From assembly GCA_041476545.1 (NCBI GenBank), contig JBGOTP010000245.1, positions 1 through 8,081 on the forward strand: a stretch of 8,081 nucleotides of DNA. The letters are read 5' to 3'. This DNA comes from JBGOTP01 sp041476545. Its GTDB lineage: Bacteria > Acidobacteriota > Vicinamibacteria > Vicinamibacterales > CAVVIG01. The notes under the pieces were generated by a model. That model ran no database searches. It was not told the origin of the DNA and saw only the letters and a program-made list of their open reading frames with translations. A program made the translations under genes and the position numbers. Below, piece after piece: positions 1 to 7,272 of this stretch (its first letter is position 1; each line of letters opens with the position of its first letter).

Positions 1-3000
1 GGACGTCTTCTTCCCGGCGATCTCCCCCTTCAGCACCTCGACGGCCTTTTCGATCTGCATGTCGCGGCCTTTGAGAAAATCGGCCGGCGTGTTGTCGACG
101 TACACGTCGGGCGGCACGCCGTAGTTCTCCATGTTCTGGCTGGTCATGGTCCACACGCCGCTCGCCGGCGTGCGAATGACCGATCCATCAAGCAGGTTGT
201 ACGACCCGGTGCCGATGACCGCGCCCATCGTCGGGACGCCGACCACCTTGCCGAGGCCGAGCGCCTTGAAGCCGGCCGGGAACATCTCCGCGTCCGACGC
301 CGATCGCTCGTTCTGCATCACGACCATCGGCCCGTAGAAATTCTGGGGACGTGGTTGCTCAAAGCCGGCGTCACGGCCGATCGTGTACTGATACTCGCGG
401 CCCGCCAGAATCCCCAGCAGTTCCTGGTCGATCCCGCCGCCGCCGTTGAACCGCTGATCGATGACGAGCGCCTTCTTCGTCCGGTTCGCCGCCAGGTCAA
501 GCTGGAACTGGCGCAGCGACGGCGCATCCATCGCGCGGATGTGCAGATAGCCGATGTCGCCGTTGCTCAGCTTCGTCACCATCTCGCGCCGGTCGTCGAC
601 CCAGCGCGCGTACTGCAGGTCGCCGAACGCCGTGTTCCCGACCGGCGTCACAGTGACCTCCCACGCGCCGTCTCTCGATGGCTTGTCGTTCACCATGAAA
701 TGGAACTTGTTCCCCGCCGCGATGGTCAGGTGCTGCCAGTAGCTCTCACTCGTCTTCAACTCGTGGCCGTCGAGCGAGACGATGAAGTTGCCGGTCTTGA
801 GCTTCAGATAGTCGTGATCGGCCGGGCCGTTCGTGTAGATGTGGCCAACCTTGTAGGAACCGGACGCGTCCGGCGTGAGATCGAATCCGGGATACCGCGT
901 CTGCACCGCATTGCGCACGGCCACCGGTCCGCCACTCACGCCGGTGTGCGACGCATTGAGCTGACCGATCATCATCATCATGACGGTGTGCAGCTCGTCC
1001 TCGTCCACGAGGTACTCGAGCAGCGGCTCGTACATCTTCTTCGCGGCGCTCCAGTCCGCGCCGTGCATCTTCGCGTCGTAGAAACGGTTCTTCATGATGC
1101 GCCAGCCTTCGTTGAAGACCTGGGCGCGCAGCGCCTTGTGATCCACTTCGAGATTCACCGTGTAGGTCACGCGCCGTGCGGCTCCGCCGTTGCCACCGCC
1201 ACCGGCCGGCGTCGCCGCGTCCGTCACCGGGGCCTGCGCGCCGCCGCCACGTCCACCGCGACCGCCGCCTCCACCTCCGGCATTGGCCGCGATCACAGGA
1301 ACCGGCGCCGAAAAGAGCCCCGTGCCCGCGCGGAAGTAAATCGTCCGGCCGTCGGGCGCGAAAACGGCGCGGCCCCCGCGGCCGGCGCCAGCCGGCGGAG
1401 CGGCGACGCGTGCGAGCTGGCCGGTCTCCACGTTGACGACGATCATCCCGGCGCCCGTCTCTCCATCGCCTCCGGCGCCGCGGCCGCCCGCGCCCGCGAT
1501 CGCCGCGTTCAGCGCGACGGTATGACCGTCGGGCGCCGGCGTCAGGTTGAACAACGTATTGCCCGGCACCGTCAGCCGTCGCGCGCGACGCGCGAGGCCG
1601 CTCCAGTCGATCTGCACGTCGATCGACGATCCCGCGCCGCCTGCGCCCGCGCCGCGTCCGCCGGTTCCGCGCGCCGCCGCTTCGGCCGCGAGCCCCTGCG
1701 CCTCGTTGTCGATGTCGCGGTTCATCGGATCGCGATCCTGATCGCGCAGCGGCAGCACGTACAGCTGCATCGTGGTGTTGATCCCGCCCTGCGTCGCGAT
1801 GCCGTTGCTCGCGCCCTCCGTGGACGTGAAGACGATGTAGCGGCCGTCGGCCGTCCAGACGGCGTTGTTCTCTGAGTACAACAGACTGTCGTCGGAAATA
1901 TGCCGCTCTTCGCTGTTCCCAGGGCTTCCTGGACCGGCCATCGGCGCGATGTACACGTGCGTGCGGACGGTGCGGTCCTGCTTGGAGAACATCACCCACT
2001 TGTTATCTGGCGAAACCGTGATCGAGCCGATCCGTCCAAGATCCGTCGACGAGACGACCGTCGTGCGGTTGTCGGCGACCGCATAGTTGTAGAGCGTCTT
2101 GTCGCCAGCCGTGTACAACAGCGACTTCGAGTCCGGGGTCCAGGTGAGATTCCCCTTCTCGTTGTCGAAGTCGGTGATCTTCTTCGGGCTCGTGCCTTCC
2201 GGATCGCTGATCCACACTTCGTCGCGGCCAGACCGGTCGGACACGTACGCGAGGTACTTGCCGTCGGCCGACCACTTCGGGAGCTGGTTGCGCGAGGCCA
2301 TGTTGTCCGGCGCCACACGCGTGATGTCGCCGCGGTCGGTCGCGATCGTGAGGATCTGCCCGCGCGCCGAAATCACGGCGCGCCGGCCCGACGGCGAGAT
2401 GTCGAACGCGTCGACCTCGTCGGTGACCGTCTCGACCTCGACCTGGTTGTCTTTCTCGTCGCTCGCCAGGTCCAGCTTGATCTCGCTCGTTTTTCCGGAC
2501 GCGACGTCCAGCTTCCAGATGCCGAAGTTCTCTTCGTAGACGATCACCTTGCCGTCGCTCGACATCGAGGGCCAGAACACGTTGCCATCGCCGTGTTTCG
2601 TCACTTGCACCGGCTGTCCGCCCGTGACCGCCATCTTGTAGATGTTGTTGAGGCTCTTGCGCACCTCGGGGCTCCCAGGCGCGACGGCCTTGTCATTCGG
2701 CAGCGGATCGGCAACGTAGTAGATCGACCCGTCGGCGCCCCACATCGGCCAGTAGCGGTTGTAGCGCTCATCTGGGAGCAGCTTCGTGTAGGTCTTGCTG
2801 GTCAAGTCGCCGATCCACACGTCCGCCGCATAGCTGCCGCGATAATGCTGACGTGACCACACCGACGGATGGCGATTGAAGGCCAGCGACTTCCCGTCGG
2901 GCGAAAAGCTCCCGTAGAAGCCCCAGTCGACGGGCAGCGGCTGTTCCTGTCCACCGCCAACAGCCACCTGATACAACGTCGCGACGGTGGGGAACGCGCC

Positions 3001-3402
3001 GTCGCCGCGCGCGGCGCGGAAGACCACGTGCTGCGAATCGCGCGCCCAGCCGACGACCTCGTCGTTCCCGGTGTGGAACGTCAGGCGGCGCGGCGTCCCG
3101 CCGCCGGCGGCGATGACGAAGACGTCGTTGTTGCCATAGCGATTGGACGAGAACGCGATCCAGCGGCCGTCGGGCGAAAAGCGCGGGTAGATGTCGCGTC
3201 CGCGGTTGTCGGTCAGCCGCTGCGGGCCCGAGCCGTCCTCGTTGGCGACCCAGATATCACCCAGGTAGCTGAACGTCACCTTGCCGGCGTGATAGTCGGG
3301 ATGCCGGGCCAGCTTGATAGGTGCCGAGGTCTGCGACGCGGCGCCGAACGCCAGGACGATCGCAACGACAACCAGCGCCACGAGCGATGCTCTGTGAATC
3401 AT
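1..3402 (-). CDS. Exported tricorn-type serine protease (S41 family), C-terminus cut by window edge
   Basis: The frame is open for 1134 codons from 3402 to the left edge with no stop, so only the extreme C-terminus is missing. Tricorn proteases are large peptidases in which two beta-propellers gate a catalytic core that trims peptides. Residues 1-23 form a signal peptide (hydrophobic run, Ala-Ala-Ser before Gln24), so the enzyme should act outside the cytoplasm. Propeller repeats with SPDG/SADG turns fill about 30-735. The C1 core is about 750-834, with Ser818-His819 in NASHTG. A PDZ domain covers about 835-940. The C2 core starts near 945, with GGGG loops, Ser1036-Asp1037 in ERSASDAEMF and Glu1092 in MENYGVPPD. 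Spacings 818-1036 (218) and 1036-1092 (56) nearly match the Ser745/His746/Ser965/Glu1023 set of Thermoplasma tricorn (220 and 58), so it is probably active. Gly/Ala/Arg-rich loops lie at about 575-594, 633-655 and 705-741. It is the last visible gene of the operon, 22 bp after the cupin. Confidence 0.93.
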   Translation of the reverse strand, partial: MIHRASLVALVVVAIVLAFGAASQTSAPIKLARHPDYHAGKVTFSYLGDIWVANEDGSGPQRLTDNRGRDIYPRFSPDGRWIAFSSNRYGNNDVFVIAAGGGTPRRLTFHTGNDEVVGWARDSQHVVFRAARGDGAFPTVATLYQVAVGGGQEQPLPVDWGFYGSFSPDGKSLAFNRHPSVWSRQHYRGSYAADVWIGDLTSKTYTKLLPDERYNRYWPMWGADGSIYYVADPLPNDKAVAPGSPEVRKSLNNIYKMAVTGGQPVQVTKHGDGNVFWPSMSSDGKVIVYEENFGIWKLDVASGKTSEIKLDLASDEKDNQVEVETVTDEVDAFDISPSGRRAVISARGQILTIATDRGDITRVAPDNMASRNQLPKWSADGKYLAYVSDRSGRDEVWISDPEGTSPKKITDFDNEKGNLTWTPDSKSLLYTAGDKTLYNYAVADNRTTVVSSTDLGRIGSITVSPDNKWVMFSKQDRTVRTHVYIAPMAGPGSPGNSEERHISDDSLLYSENNAVWTADGRYIVFTSTEGASNGIATQGGINTTMQLYVLPLRDQDRDPMNRDIDNEAQGLAAEAAARGTGGRGAGAGGAGSSIDVQIDWSGLARRARRLTVPGNTLFNLTPAPDGHTVALNAAIAGAGGRGAGGDGETGAGMIVVNVETGQLARVAAPPAGAGRGGRAVFAPDGRTIYFRAGTGLFSAPVPVIAANAGGGGGGRGGRGGGAQAPVTDAATPAGGGGNGGAARRVTYTVNLEVDHKALRAQVFNEGWRIMKNRFYDAKMHGADWSAAKKMYEPLLEYLVDEDELHTVMMMMIGQLNASHTGVSGGPVAVRNAVQTRYPGFDLTPDASGSYKVGHIYTNGPADHDYLKLKTGNFIVSLDGHELKTSESYWQHLTIAAGNKFHFMVNDKPSRDGAWEVTVTPVGNTAFGDLQYARWVDDRREMVTKLSNGDIGYLHIRAMDAPSLRQFQLDLAANRTKKALVIDQRFNGGGGIDQELLGILAGREYQYTIGRDAGFEQPRPQNFYGPMVVMQNERSASDAEMFPAGFKALGLGKVVGVPTMGAVIGTGSYNLLDGSVIRTPASGVWTMTSQNMENYGVPPDVYVDNTPADFLKGRDMQIEKAVEVLKGEIAGKKTS

Positions 3403-3410
3403 GTTCATGC

Positions 3411-3415
3411 TCCCT
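3411..3415 (-). promoter_or_regulatory. Shine-Dalgarno that decides the tricorn start
   Basis: The minus strand reads AGGGAG-C-ATG-AAC-ATG. The purine block leaves only one base before the first ATG (3408) but about seven before the second ATG (3402). The second is therefore the better start, and it gives a protein beginning MIHRASL with a clean signal peptide. Confidence 0.65.
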
Positions 3416-3424
3416 GTCAATCGA

Positions 3425-3931
3425 TCAGCGCGTCTGGCCTTGGCGCGATTCCGGGAAGCTGTGGTACGCCACGTACGTGACGCCCTTCGGGACCTGCTTC
3501 CACCAGTGCGGCATGCCCACCTGGATCGTGATCATGTCGCCCTTCTTCATCTGAAATTCCTGGCCACCCGACACCCCGCTGCCGCGGAACTCGCCGGGGC
3601 TCATTTCGCGCGGGTTGATCAGCTCGCCGCCGAGCACGAGGGTTCCTTCACCGTCAGCGATGTAGAAGATGTGCCCGAAGGTCGAATGGACCTCGGCCTC
3701 GGTGACCGGTGGCGTGGCCGTTTTGCTGCCGACGCTGACCCGCATCCCGAGATCGTTGTCGCGGGCGATCAGCTCGTTGCTCTTCGTCCGGCTGTTCGCG
3801 CCATTCGCGATCACGTCGTCGACGACGTCGCGGGGAACGTAGGTGATCCGCGGCGCATATTTGGGCGGGGGCGGGGCTGCCATCGCCGCGACCGTGAGCC
3901 CCACCGCGAGCACCAGCGTCCTCCCCGTCAT
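3425..3931 (-). CDS. Small exported cupin-domain protein
   Basis: This 168-residue protein has a signal peptide (about residues 1-19, ending AAMAA before a Pro-rich stretch) and one cupin barrel. Cupin motif 1 is seen around residues 82-101: His82, then His87 followed by IFYIADGEG. Motif 2 is GDMITIQVGMPHWW at about 131-144, with His142. His82, His87 and His142 are likely metal ligands. The motif is not the canonical HxH...E: His87 sits where the usual Glu before IFY/VFY would be, so the metal site may be altered. The ATG at 3931 is preceded by AGGAGA at 3936-3941 with four bases between, a strong ribosome site. The gene lies 63 bp after NHL2 and 22 bp before the tricorn gene, on the same strand. 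Cupins range from isomerases and dioxygenases to binding proteins, so the reaction cannot be read from sequence. Confidence 0.88.
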   Translation of the reverse strand: MTGRTLVLAVGLTVAAMAAPPPPKYAPRITYVPRDVVDDVIANGANSRTKSNELIARDNDLGMRVSVGSKTATPPVTEAEVHSTFGHIFYIADGEGTLVLGGELINPREMSPGEFRGSGVSGGQEFQMKKGDMITIQVGMPHWWKQVPKGVTYVAYHSFPESRQGQTR

Positions 3932-3935
3932 TGCG

Positions 3936-3941
3936 TCTCCT
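3936..3941 (-). promoter_or_regulatory. Shine-Dalgarno of the cupin gene
   Basis: AGGAGA on the minus strand sits four bases before the ATG at 3931. It is the best ribosome site in the window and fixes the cupin start. Confidence 0.7.
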
Positions 3942-3994
3942 GTTGCAGGCGCGTCAGCCCTGCGTTGTCGCGTCTACGCTTTACGACCGACACG

Positions 3995-5194
3995 TCAGCG
4001 ACCTGCGGCGGCCAACCCCTTGTCGAGGAAGCGCTGAACGCGCTTTCCCTCCCACGTCTCACCGACGTAGATATTCCCTTTCGAATCGGTCGCGATGCTG
4101 TGCGCGGTCGTGAACGCGCCTCCCCAGTGTCCGCCGGCCCCGAACGAGCCGATGGTTTCCAACGAGTCGCGGTCGAGTATCCACACCTTCTCGTTCGTGC
4201 CATCGGCGACGTACGCAAACCGCTGCTGAGGATCCGAGGAGAACGCGATGCCGTAGGTCGTGCCCCCGAGCGTCTTCGGCGCGACGGTTCCCTGCTTCAC
4301 GAACGTGCCGTCGGTTCGGAACACCTGGATGCGGTTGTTCACGCGATCGCAGACGTACACGAGTTTGTCGTGGCTGAGCGCGAGGCAGTGCACGTCGCCG
4401 AACTGCGCGCTGTTGACGTCCGGGGCGTCCACCTTGGTCGGCACCGAGTCGTCGGGTCGCTTCCCGTACGCTCCCCAATGCCGCAGATACTTGCCCGAGT
4501 ACGCGTCGAAGACGATGACGCGCCGGTTGTGCAGACCGTCGGCGACAAACACCTGATTCGTCGCCGGATCGACCGCGAGTCCGGCGGCACCGTGCAGGTT
4601 CTCGGTGTCGTTGCTCCCCTTGCTCTGCCCCTTTTTGCCAATCTGCAGAATCTTCCGGCCGAATCGGCTCATCTTGAGGATCTGCGCGTCGCCGGGGCCA
4701 TCGGCGCCCAGCCACACGTTGTCGTTGAAATCGACATGAATCCCCCGCTCGCCGAATGGAGCGCTCCCGTAGAAGCTGTCAGCGCTTTTCGGGCCAGGAG
4801 TGGGCCAGTCCACTCCCGCCTGCGGGCCTCCCCAGGTCTGCACCATCTCGCCCGCCTGATCGAATTCGATCACCGGCGGAGCCGGACGGCAGCAGCCGGA
4901 GATTGCACCACTGAGCCCGCCGTAGTTCCCATCGGCGGCTTCTGTCTCCGACCCCTTCAGCGAGGCCGGCCGCTGCACGATCCAGATGTGGTCTCGGGAA
5001 TCGACGCTCACGCCGACAACCTGCCCGACTTTCATCACGTTCGGCAGCGGTTTGGGCCAGGTCTTGTCGTACTGGAACTGCGGGACCTCGCGCCTGGCCG
5101 CCGGCTTCGTCTGCGCCGATACATCGAGTCGTGGCGACGCCGCCGCCACGGCGAGGGCGACCGCGCCCGCGGACACCATCAGGGCGGCCTTCAT
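3995..5194 (-). CDS. Exported NHL-repeat six-bladed propeller, PAL-like paralogue with degenerate active site (NHL2)
   Basis: This 399-residue protein has a signal peptide (about 1-27, ending VSA before Gln28) and NHL propeller blades throughout. It is homologous along its whole length to the preceding gene product, so the two arose by tandem duplication. Shared stretches include VIEFD, SNDTENL, HWGAYG, NEKVWIL and ETWEGKRVQR. Compared with PAL it keeps Arg75, His269, Arg284 and His365. Arg150 stands where NHL1 has a zinc His, and Leu221 (DGLHNRR) replaces the catalytic Tyr. It may therefore bind a ligand or act by a changed mechanism. It has Cys101-Cys102 and an extra pair, Cys270/Cys282, absent from NHL1. 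A longer frame opens upstream, but the ATG at 5194 is chosen: it follows GAGG by eight bases, gives a normal signal peptide and overlaps the NHL1 stop as ATGA, which indicates translational coupling. Confidence 0.9.
   Translation of the reverse strand: MKAALMVSAGAVALAVAAASPRLDVSAQTKPAARREVPQFQYDKTWPKPLPNVMKVGQVVGVSVDSRDHIWIVQRPASLKGSETEAADGNYGGLSGAISGCCRPAPPVIEFDQAGEMVQTWGGPQAGVDWPTPGPKSADSFYGSAPFGERGIHVDFNDNVWLGADGPGDAQILKMSRFGRKILQIGKKGQSKGSNDTENLHGAAGLAVDPATNQVFVADGLHNRRVIVFDAYSGKYLRHWGAYGKRPDDSVPTKVDAPDVNSAQFGDVHCLALSHDKLVYVCDRVNNRIQVFRTDGTFVKQGTVAPKTLGGTTYGIAFSSDPQQRFAYVADGTNEKVWILDRDSLETIGSFGAGGHWGGAFTTAHSIATDSKGNIYVGETWEGKRVQRFLDKGLAAAGR
4077..4104. repeat. 28-bp exact repeat, copy in NHL2
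   Basis: This stretch is identical over 28 bases to 5270-5297 and encodes the same part of the last blade (His-Ser-Ile-Ala-Thr-Asp-Ser-Lys-Gly). Similarity continues, with scattered mismatches, towards the 3' end of each gene. It is a relic of the tandem duplication and a possible site for recombination between the paralogues. Confidence 0.85.
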
Positions 5195-6393
5195 GACCGT
5201 GGCCTCAACCCTTTGTAGAGGTACCGCTGCACCCGCTTCCCTTCCCACGTCTCGCCGATGTAGACGTTGCCTTTCGAATCGGTCGCGATGCTGTGCGGCG
5301 TCGTCATGCACCCGCCGGCGTGGCCGGGGCAGCCGAAGGATCCGAGGATCTCCAATGTCTTGCGTTCCAGGATCCAGACCTTCTCGTTGCGGCCGTCCGG
5401 CACGTACAGATATCGCTCTTCCGGACCAGGTGATAACGCTATACCGAATGCGGTTCCGCTCATCGAGTGCGGCTCGATGAACTTCTCGGCCACGTACGTG
5501 CCGTCGAGCTTGAACACCTGGACGCGGCTGTTGTTCCGGTCGGCGACGTACACGAGACCATCCTGGCTCACGCCAATGCCATGGGGCGTATTGAACTGCG
5601 GATTCGGCTTGCCATTCGCATCGTAAGTGTTCCTGCCGCCATCCTCGGGCCGGTTGCCGTACGCGCCCCAGTGCCGCTTGTACTTGCCGGTATCGGCGTC
5701 GAACACAATCACGCGGCGATTGCCGTAACCATCGGAGACAAACACCTCGTTTGTCGGCGCATACACCTGCACGCCAGTGGCGCGGTTGAGGTTTTCGGTG
5801 TCGTTGCTCTGCGGCCTCGGACGACCCGTGTGGCCGATCTGCATCAGGAACTTGCCGTCGCGAGTGAACTTCAGCATCTGCCCATCGCCGCTGCCAGTGC
5901 CAGTCAGCCAGACGTGATCCTTGTGATCGACAAAGACGCTGTGCATGCCGTTCGGTGTGCCGCCGACCGTCGGGTCGGGGCTTTGATCACCGGGGGTGGG
6001 CCAGTCGTATTCGTGCTTCGGGCTCGGCCCGCCCCAAGCCTGGACGACACTGCCGGCGTAGTCGAATTCGATCACGTACGGAGCGCGCGTGCAGCAGTCG
6101 CCGCGGCCCCGCTCCGCCTCGAGCTCATCGGGACGGAGCGTCTCGGCGCGGTGGGCAATCCAGACATGATCTTTCGCGTCGACGTCCACGCCGACCACCG
6201 TGCCGACGATCCAGTTGTGCGGCAGCGGCAGCTTCGGGAACGTGTCGTCCCACTCGAAGTACGGCACCGTTTTGGCCGCCGCCGGCTTTCGCGCCGACGC
6301 CTCGTTCTGCGTGGCCCGGAGCTGCTGATACGCGCCGAGCGCGACGAGCACAACGATTCCGGCGGCCACGAGCGCCTGTTTGTGAGATTTCAT
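5191..6393 (-). CDS. Exported NHL-repeat propeller resembling peptidyl-alpha-hydroxyglycine alpha-amidating lyase (NHL1)
   Basis: This 400-residue protein has an N-terminal hydrophobic segment (about 8-22; a signal peptide or an uncleaved anchor) and then six NHL-type blades. PAL cleaves peptidyl-alpha-hydroxyglycine to a peptide amide and glyoxylate. Blade sequences match mammalian PAL closely: VFVSDGYGNRR (218-227), TPHGIGVSQDGLVYVADR (269-286) and TPHSIATDSKGNVYIGE (365-381). By recalled alignment His151, His271 and His367 match the zinc ligands His585/690/786, Tyr223 matches Tyr654, and Arg82 and Arg286 match Arg533 and Arg706. An active lyase-like site is thus plausible, though the substrate is unknown and no monooxygenase partner is present. 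Cys100-Cys101 are shared with NHL2; Cys355/Cys362 are not. GGGAG lies ten bases before the ATG, a rather long spacing. The stop overlaps the start of NHL2. Confidence 0.9.
   Translation of the reverse strand: MKSHKQALVAAGIVVLVALGAYQQLRATQNEASARKPAAAKTVPYFEWDDTFPKLPLPHNWIVGTVVGVDVDAKDHVWIAHRAETLRPDELEAERGRGDCCTRAPYVIEFDYAGSVVQAWGGPSPKHEYDWPTPGDQSPDPTVGGTPNGMHSVFVDHKDHVWLTGTGSGDGQMLKFTRDGKFLMQIGHTGRPRPQSNDTENLNRATGVQVYAPTNEVFVSDGYGNRRVIVFDADTGKYKRHWGAYGNRPEDGGRNTYDANGKPNPQFNTPHGIGVSQDGLVYVADRNNSRVQVFKLDGTYVAEKFIEPHSMSGTAFGIALSPGPEERYLYVPDGRNEKVWILERKTLEILGSFGCPGHAGGCMTTPHSIATDSKGNVYIGETWEGKRVQRYLYKGLRPRS
5270..5297. repeat. 28-bp exact repeat, copy in NHL1
   Basis: Direct repeat partner of 4077-4104, in the same orientation, 1193 bp away. 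Recombination between the copies would delete about one gene length and leave a single fused propeller gene. Confidence 0.85.
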
Positions 6394-6472
6394 TAGCGCA
6401 TCACTCCCAATTCCAACTGGGCCTGCATCTCATCGGCTTCGACGCGTCACACCCGAGGTGGGCCCCCGACAG

Positions 6473-7162
6473 TCAGCGCGCGGCAGGCGCTCTGCCAGCG
6501 GCCGGTACGGGATTCCCCTGGGCATCCCGCCGCTGTCCGGCCTCGAGCATCCGCGCGATCACCGGCTCCAGCCCGGTGTTGTACGTCTTCGGATTACCAG
6601 GGATCGGCGACGGCGATACTTCTTGATATGAGCCGACGAAGCTATCGGATCTCCAGATCCGCTCCTTCATCCGCCAGCCGTCCGGCGTCCTGACGTACAA
6701 GTCCTCGTACTTGCCGAACAGCGAGATCTCGGGACGGCCGCCCCGCTCCTTCATCGTGATCCCCATCATGTAGGACGAACCGCGGGCGGTGCCGTCAGGC
6801 ATTCCGACGATGACGTAGGAGCTGTTGAAGTGGCGGACGCCGCCCTGCGTCGCCTGGCCATCGGGCGCCACGAGGCCGCCATAGAACTCTTTGAAGTCCT
6901 CCGGCTTGATCATGGGCGCGCCGGCGATGACCGAGCGTGCGTCCTTGGTGAACATCCACGTCGCATCGCGTACCGCCCCCGGGTCGACGTCGCGCGGATA
7001 CATCGACATCAACTGCGTGATTTCGATGTAGTCCTCGGCCGACAGGTTCACCTTGCTCCCCTTTTTGACCGCCGGTTTTGCGTCGAGCGCGTGCGTGGCG
7101 GCTGAAGAGATCAGCGCGACCAGCGCACCGGCGAAGAAGCAGACGAGCTTTGAACTTGCCAT
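6473..7162 (-). CDS. Exported SnoaL/NTF2-like domain protein
   Basis: This 229-residue protein has a signal peptide (about 1-25, hydrophobic core then SSAATHA) followed by a SnoaL-like alpha+beta domain. Features typical of that fold are an N-terminal helix with YIEITQLMSMYPRDVDPG (45-62), FTKDA (71-75), RHFNSSYVIVG (110-120) and a final strand pair KYEDLYVRTPDGWRMKER (151-168). Members range from polyketide cyclases and dehydratases to non-catalytic binding proteins. Asp58/Asp60 and His111 lie in the region that forms the pocket in this fold, but no reaction can be assigned. The C-terminal tail (about 205-229) is Ala/Pro/Arg-rich and probably disordered. A GTG at 7177 could add five residues. 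The ATG at 7162 is preferred because a G-run (7167-7171) precedes it and the signal peptide then starts normally. It is the first gene of the operon, about 50 bases after the predicted transcription start. Confidence 0.85.
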   Translation of the reverse strand: MASSKLVCFFAGALVALISSAATHALDAKPAVKKGSKVNLSAEDYIEITQLMSMYPRDVDPGAVRDATWMFTKDARSVIAGAPMIKPEDFKEFYGGLVAPDGQATQGGVRHFNSSYVIVGMPDGTARGSSYMMGITMKERGGRPEISLFGKYEDLYVRTPDGWRMKERIWRSDSFVGSYQEVSPSPIPGNPKTYNTGLEPVIARMLEAGQRRDAQGNPVPAAGRAPAAR

Positions 7163-7218
7163 GACGCCCCCAATCACCGCGCGCAGCCCGGATGCCCCGG
7201 AACTGGTGAATGCGCCGG

Positions 7219-7247
7219 AGTGTAGACGCCCGTGGCGACCCCGTCAA
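7219..7247 (-). promoter_or_regulatory. Sigma70-like promoter of the five-gene minus-strand operon
   Basis: On the minus strand, TTGACG (7242-7247) and TACACT (7219-7224) are separated by exactly 17 bases, matching the -35/-10 consensus at 5/6 and 4/6 positions. Transcription would start near 7212, leaving about 50 bases of leader before the ATG at 7162. No other promoter of similar quality was noticed in the short gaps of the operon. Confidence 0.6.
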
Positions 7248-7272
7248 TGATGCCTGGGGATAGGCACTGGCG

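Noticed and set aside
970..981. CAT tetranucleotide-codon run as a microsatellite
   Set aside because: It simply encodes four Met in a helix of the C1 domain of the protease, and four units are too few to call a repeat tract.
355..1875. Long plus-strand reading frame opposite the tricorn gene
   Set aside because: It is antisense to a clearly recognisable protease, is extremely Arg/Ala/Val-rich, and has no family-like motif. It is a shadow frame of GC-rich DNA, as are the other long frames opposite the NHL genes (3401-5218 and 5467-6396).
5195..5311. Upstream in-frame start extending NHL2 by 39 residues
   Set aside because: The extension is read out of frame through the end of NHL1, is Arg/His-rich and would bury the signal peptide. 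The ATGA-overlap start at 5194 has a proper ribosome site.
6394..6472. Possible terminator between the SnoaL-like gene and NHL1
   Set aside because: Only loose GGGCC/GGGCCC similarity exists, with no stable stem followed by a T-run, so the gap does not break the operon.
7163..7177. GTG start for the SnoaL-like gene
   Set aside because: It adds only five residues and has no ribosome site. The ATG at 7162 has a G-run just before it and a standard signal peptide start.
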